NCBI GenBank assembly: GCA_005801425.1 | Contig: SYDY01000098.1 | Span: forward strand, 20,058 to 84,057 | DNA length: 64,000 nt | Direction: 5' to 3' | Source of the DNA: Bdellovibrionales bacterium | GTDB lineage: Bacteria; Myxococcota; XYA12-FULL-58-9; SYDY01 | Shown: positions 63,126 through 64,000 of the stretch, piece after piece | Numbering within the stretch: position 1 is the stretch's first letter | Layout of the letters: each line of letters starts with the position of its first letter | Made by a program: the position numbers and the translations under genes | The notes under the pieces: generated by a model | The model's database searches: none | Seen by the model: the letters and a program-made list of their open reading frames with translations, nothing else | Told to the model about the DNA's origin: nothing

Positions 63126-64000
63126 GTGGAGAAAAAAATTATAAACGAAACATGGCGATGCGGTTTGTGTTGTTTGATGTTGGTGGGGTGCGGCACTGGA
63201 AGCACACAACCCGTGGTTGGAGAAAATGCAGGGGATACATCTCCGGCCGAAGAGTCAGGCGCACCTTGGGGCCATAGCGTGGGGGGGATGCCACCGCGTG
63301 ATAATGTTGATGTGAATCGTGGTGAAGAAACCAATCTTACCTATTGGGACCCTTTCTGGAAAACACCAGGGGTTAGCGGTGTGACTGCCTATACCGTTTA
63401 TGACACCACGGTGCCTGGGCAAATTATCATGAGCCACTACAATGCGGCGGGTGCCAGCATGGGTGAGCAGGAATGTCATTATATTGTCAATTCCAGTGAG
63501 GAGTCCGGGGGTATCCCAAGTTACTTATTTCTTTAAAATGTGGCGGGTGGACCGACGCCCTATAGCTATTTGGCTGCCCACCATGTTGGTGCGACGTTGA
63601 ACATCTGTGCTCCCCACAATAGCGACGGAACGCTTCGTGCTTTCGCTTCGCAATCGGCCGCTGAAAATGATGCTGAAGTGGATGTCAATGATGAAACCCG
63701 ATTGAACACCACTGGTTGCAACAGTGCCACTTCGTTTACGGCGACAGGGATTAATGGTGAGCCGTGGACACGCACCGTGGTGCTAGGTAGCAGCCCCTCA
63801 TGTGGCAATAGCGTGGTGGAAGGTGGCGAAGAATGTGACGACGGCGATTCCGACAACACCGATGGTTGCACGGTCAATTGTCGACTTCCGGTGGTGTTTT
63901 CAACTGGGTTATACTTTGCATGTGCCATGCTGGAAACGGGCGATGTCAAATGCTGGGGTGAGTTTGATTTGGGACAGACGGGATATGCTTCTGTTGAGGC
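63126..64000 (+). pseudogene. Surface lipoprotein gene interrupted by an in-frame TAA; continues past the window
   Basis: The first open segment ends at a TAA at 63534-63536. The very next codons continue in the same frame with no stop to the window edge and read NVAGGPTPYSYLAAHHVGA..., later CGNSVVEGGEECDDGDSDN (myxobacterial Cys repeat) and GDVKCWGEFDLGQTG (RCC1-like repeat). So one gene is split by a single stop. The N-terminus, from a possible GTG at 63126, has a signal ending LCCLMLVGC (lipobox Cys22); no ribosome site is seen, so the start is uncertain. The protein was probably a surface lipoprotein with Cys and RCC1-type repeats. A base error in the sequence would explain the stop equally well. 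Confidence 0.65.

Noticed and set aside
63145-63277. Short frame reading MAMRFVLFDVGGVRHW over the lipoprotein start
   Set aside because: It looks like a HAD-type start by chance, but it is in a different frame from the lipobox, Cys and RCC1 repeats, and ends quickly.
1-64000. CRISPR arrays, rRNA genes, transposases and phage genes
   Set aside because: Looked for on both strands; no regular spaced repeats, rRNA-like stretches or recognisable integrase/transposase proteins were found.

Overview
The window looks like the chromosome of a Gram-negative bacterium related to the Myxococcota or the former Deltaproteobacteria. Evidence: many lipobox lipoproteins, cysteine-rich repeats of the myxobacterial type, C-terminal 'GC, transmembrane, Arg-rich' tails resembling MYXO-CTERM sorting signals, a TonB-type receptor with barrel proteins, and a GldA/F/G-like ABC operon. 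Base composition looks near 50 percent GC by eye, low for a classical myxobacterium, so the exact lineage is uncertain. Coding density is high, no gene-free stretch exceeds 300 bases, and one tRNA gene is present. No CRISPR array, rRNA, transposase or phage module was seen.

Layout. 1-6.5 kb: a protein cut by the window edge, urocanase, a large Cys-rich lipoprotein, a methyltransferase-like protein and a PfkB kinase. 6.5-13.5 kb: a CDP-alcohol phosphatidyltransferase/GtrA fusion, a HEAT lipoprotein and a four-gene ABC operon. 13.6-29.7 kb: mainly metabolism, with metK, uppP, a glutamine synthetase/Fe-alcohol dehydrogenase/class C26 hydrolase group that suggests polyamine or gamma-glutamyl metabolism, hemH, a rhomboid-like protein lacking its nucleophile, transketolase, an HXXEE membrane protein and an M18 aminopeptidase.

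29.8-42.3 kb is the most unusual locus. Two pairs of trypsin-like lipoproteases flank a 1950-residue protein with two P-loop ATPase modules, the second with midasin/MoxR-like features, and a transglutaminase-like Cys-His-Asp domain. All four proteases carry both an N-terminal lipobox and a C-terminal anchor-like tail. 42.3-51.4 kb: an aminotransferase, a thioredoxin-fold protein, a 955-residue glycosyltransferase-like protein, small housekeeping genes, and a YbjN/type III chaperone-like gene just upstream of a 614-residue protein with three Gly/Ala-rich hydrophobic blocks, an arrangement reminiscent of a secretion chaperone and its substrate.

51.5-64 kb: a SulP transporter/beta-carbonic anhydrase fusion that ends inside an antisense tRNA-Glu, a coupled three-gene outer-membrane set (two barrels and a TonB-type receptor), a 1061-residue Ig-like lipoprotein, an agmatinase-family enzyme, a tsaC/trmN6-like/dciA-like operon, and a lipoprotein gene interrupted by an in-frame stop. 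Three families of dispersed palindromic repeats sit between genes; one copy lies in frame inside hemH.
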